Of a DNA stretch of 64,000 nt, positions 62,990 to 64,000 are shown one piece after another. The position numbers and the translations under genes are program-made. The notes beneath the pieces were generated by a model, which saw only the letters and a program-made list of their open reading frames with translations, made no database searches and was not told the DNA's origin. The stretch comes from Ariolimax columbianus (taxonomy: Eukaryota > Mollusca > Gastropoda > Stylommatophora > Arionidae): positions 82,737,666-82,801,665 of the forward strand of contig JAVGWX010000005.1 of the NCBI GenBank assembly GCA_036924085.1, read 5' to 3'. The stretch's first letter is position 1; each line of letters starts with the position of its first letter.

Positions 62990-63175
62990 ATGATAGAAAA
63001 GGAAAAGGACCTAGGGGTTTTAATTGATCATAGAGGTAAAGTGAGTGAGCAAGCCCAGGTAGCGGTAAAAAAGGCAAATGCAATGTTAGGTACGATAAAA
63101 AGAAATATAAAACATAGGAGCATGGAAGTGATAGTCAAACTGTATAAAGCATTAGTTAGACCTAGATTGGAATAA
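62990..63175 (+). pseudogene. CR1/Rex1-like RT thumb
   Basis: The open frame EKEKDLGVLIDHRGKVSEQ, then VAVKKANAMLGTIKRNIKHR, then IVKLYKALVRPRLE, followed by a stop where YC/YG usually follows. E-K-D-L-G-V and (L/I)-Y-K-(A/S)-L-V-R-P-x-L-E are hallmark blocks of CR1/Rex1 thumb regions. Confidence 0.82.
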
Positions 63176-63735
63176 TGTGAACAGGTGTGGAGTCCTTAAG
63201 TAGAGGGGATATACACATAATGGAAAGGATAAAACAGAAGAGCGCCATAACTGACAGTGGAATTCCAGAATTATAGTTATGAGGAAAGACTCAGAAAAAC
63301 TGGCCTACAGTGTCTAGAAAAGAGAAGAATTCAAGGTGATTTAATACAGGTTTATAACATAATCAACGAAAAGGATAAATTAGCATATAACCAATTTTTG
63401 TCAGAATACAGCCACTTACAAGAATAAGAGGCCACAACCCAAATTAATTAAAGAAAGGTCCAGATTAGATACCAAGAAATATGTTTTTAGTCAGAGAGTG
63501 GTGAATGTTTGGAATGCATTGCCACAGGAAATAGTGGAGGCTGGGCCAATTAATGCATAGGATAGACTGGATGCGCATAGGTGTTTTTAGATCACGTGAA
63601 TGTAAAAGAAACTGGTTGTATACAGACTCTGCAGAGTCTTCTAAACCAGTCGAAGAAGACAAAGTTCTGGTGTTATCAAGAACAAAAGATGCAATAAAAA
63701 TGTGACTCACAACAGAACAGATTCCATTTGACTAA

Positions 63736-63957
63736 ATGTTCGTAAAACCAGAATTTGTGTCTCTTGTAAAGCAGACACACAAGACAAAGATATTTCATAT
63801 CGACAAATTAATGAAGGAGTATGGTCATATGTGTTTGAAACTGCCACCGTTATATTTACACCCAACAGCACTAGTTTGGACAAAAGTTAACGGACAGGTG
63901 GCAGCTGAAAATAAAACTTTGAAACTATGTGCTGTCAAAGAGTTTACCTATAAAATA
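63736..63957 (+). pseudogene. DDE transposase C-terminal fragment (Tc1/mariner type)
   Basis: The 74-codon frame reads SLVKQTHKTKIFHIDKLMKE, YGHMCLKLPPLYLHPTALVW and VNGQVAAENKTLKLCAVKE. From family knowledge it aligns with the end of a common invertebrate DDE (IS630/Tc1-like) transposase: D-x-x-(A/M)-x-E-x-G-H-x-x-(I/L)-R-L-P-P-Y-H-x-x-(L/F)-N-P-I-E-L-x-W-x-x-V-K-x-x-V-A. Here the N-P-I-E-L block is changed to HPTALV, so the last catalytic acid is lost. The first part is not present to the left. Confidence 0.65.
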
Positions 63958-64000
63958 TAAACAAAGAGAGTACTAGGCTAAATGCTAGGACCATGTCTTA

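Larger units (their letters stand above)
60660..63700 (+). mobile_element. CR1/Rex1-like LINE, degenerate, 3 kb
   Basis: Plus-strand relic with the order of a CR1/Rex1-type ORF2. 60661-60882: VEEEWESFKTVLENLIEECV (endonuclease-RT linker). 61500-61700: KAWKKYLEVGKTKE... and DGKRFFSYVRNKQKTKDKVG. 61901-62150: DQDGIHPKLL, ADPANYRPVSLTSIVCKML. 62160-62348: SQHGFTKGRSCLANLLEFME and MLLDFSKTFD (motif A, with F-D present). About 62800: DIESRIAKFTDDIKLCG (motif C, F-A-D-D changed to F-T-D-D). 62990-63175: EKDLGVLIDH... VRPRLE. To 63600: a decayed C-terminus. It carries a 62-bp tandem array and a SINE-A. Stops and frameshifts throughout make it inactive. Confidence 0.85.

Overview
The window is animal nuclear DNA, not bacterial or viral. 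It shows GT-AG splice signals, tRNA-derived SINEs with pol III boxes, several LINE clades, mariner/Tc1 and hAT DNA transposons, and very many micro- and minisatellites. Short introns are not visible, and single-copy coding DNA is scarce. The repeat types fit an invertebrate such as a lophotrochozoan (perhaps a mollusc), but I cannot name the species from sequence alone.

Host genes: the clearest host coding piece is a 130-bp exon at 1420-1549 on the minus strand. It has an acceptor and a donor, and it encodes the start of the NAD kinase catalytic region. A 459-codon open frame at 12435-13814, same strand and upstream in transcription order, is the only long non-repetitive ORF. Its last residues resemble the RRTR segment that precedes the catalytic region in animal NAD kinases, so it may be an N-terminal exon of the same gene. 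The sequence between them would then be introns filled with repeats.

Layout: 0-12 kb holds the NADK exon, LINE and SINE pieces, three minisatellites and a nested mariner/LINE complex. 12-20 kb holds the 459-aa ORF, a hAT remnant, and a 47-bp array broken by a 1.6-kb LINE. 20-32 kb holds SINEs of several families and five tandem arrays. 32-40 kb holds a long purine tract, a 1.3-kb 64-bp array, an RT fragment with a YADD motif, a 56-bp array grown out of a LINE 3' end, and a folded-back mariner carrying a complete SINE. 40-50 kb holds a 22-bp array, a diverged ~150-bp satellite and a stack of nested LINE/SINE insertions. 50-64 kb holds 105-bp and 17-bp arrays, more LINE/SINE copies, a LINE endonuclease fragment, a 3-kb CR1/Rex1-like LINE remnant and the start of another DDE transposase remnant.

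How the pieces relate: I-group LINEs (RT, RNase H and a Cys/His C-terminus) end in GAA-repeat tails and are usually 5'-truncated with 9-11 bp target-site duplications. A 350-390 bp non-tRNA retroposon (here 'SINE-B') mostly has the same kind of tail, and it shares a central core with a separate tRNA-derived SINE ('SINE-A'). Several minisatellites have units that are pieces of neighbouring LINEs or dispersed repeats. The letters (SINE-A, B, C, E; families D, F, G, H; LINE-I1, I2) are local labels for this window, not database names.
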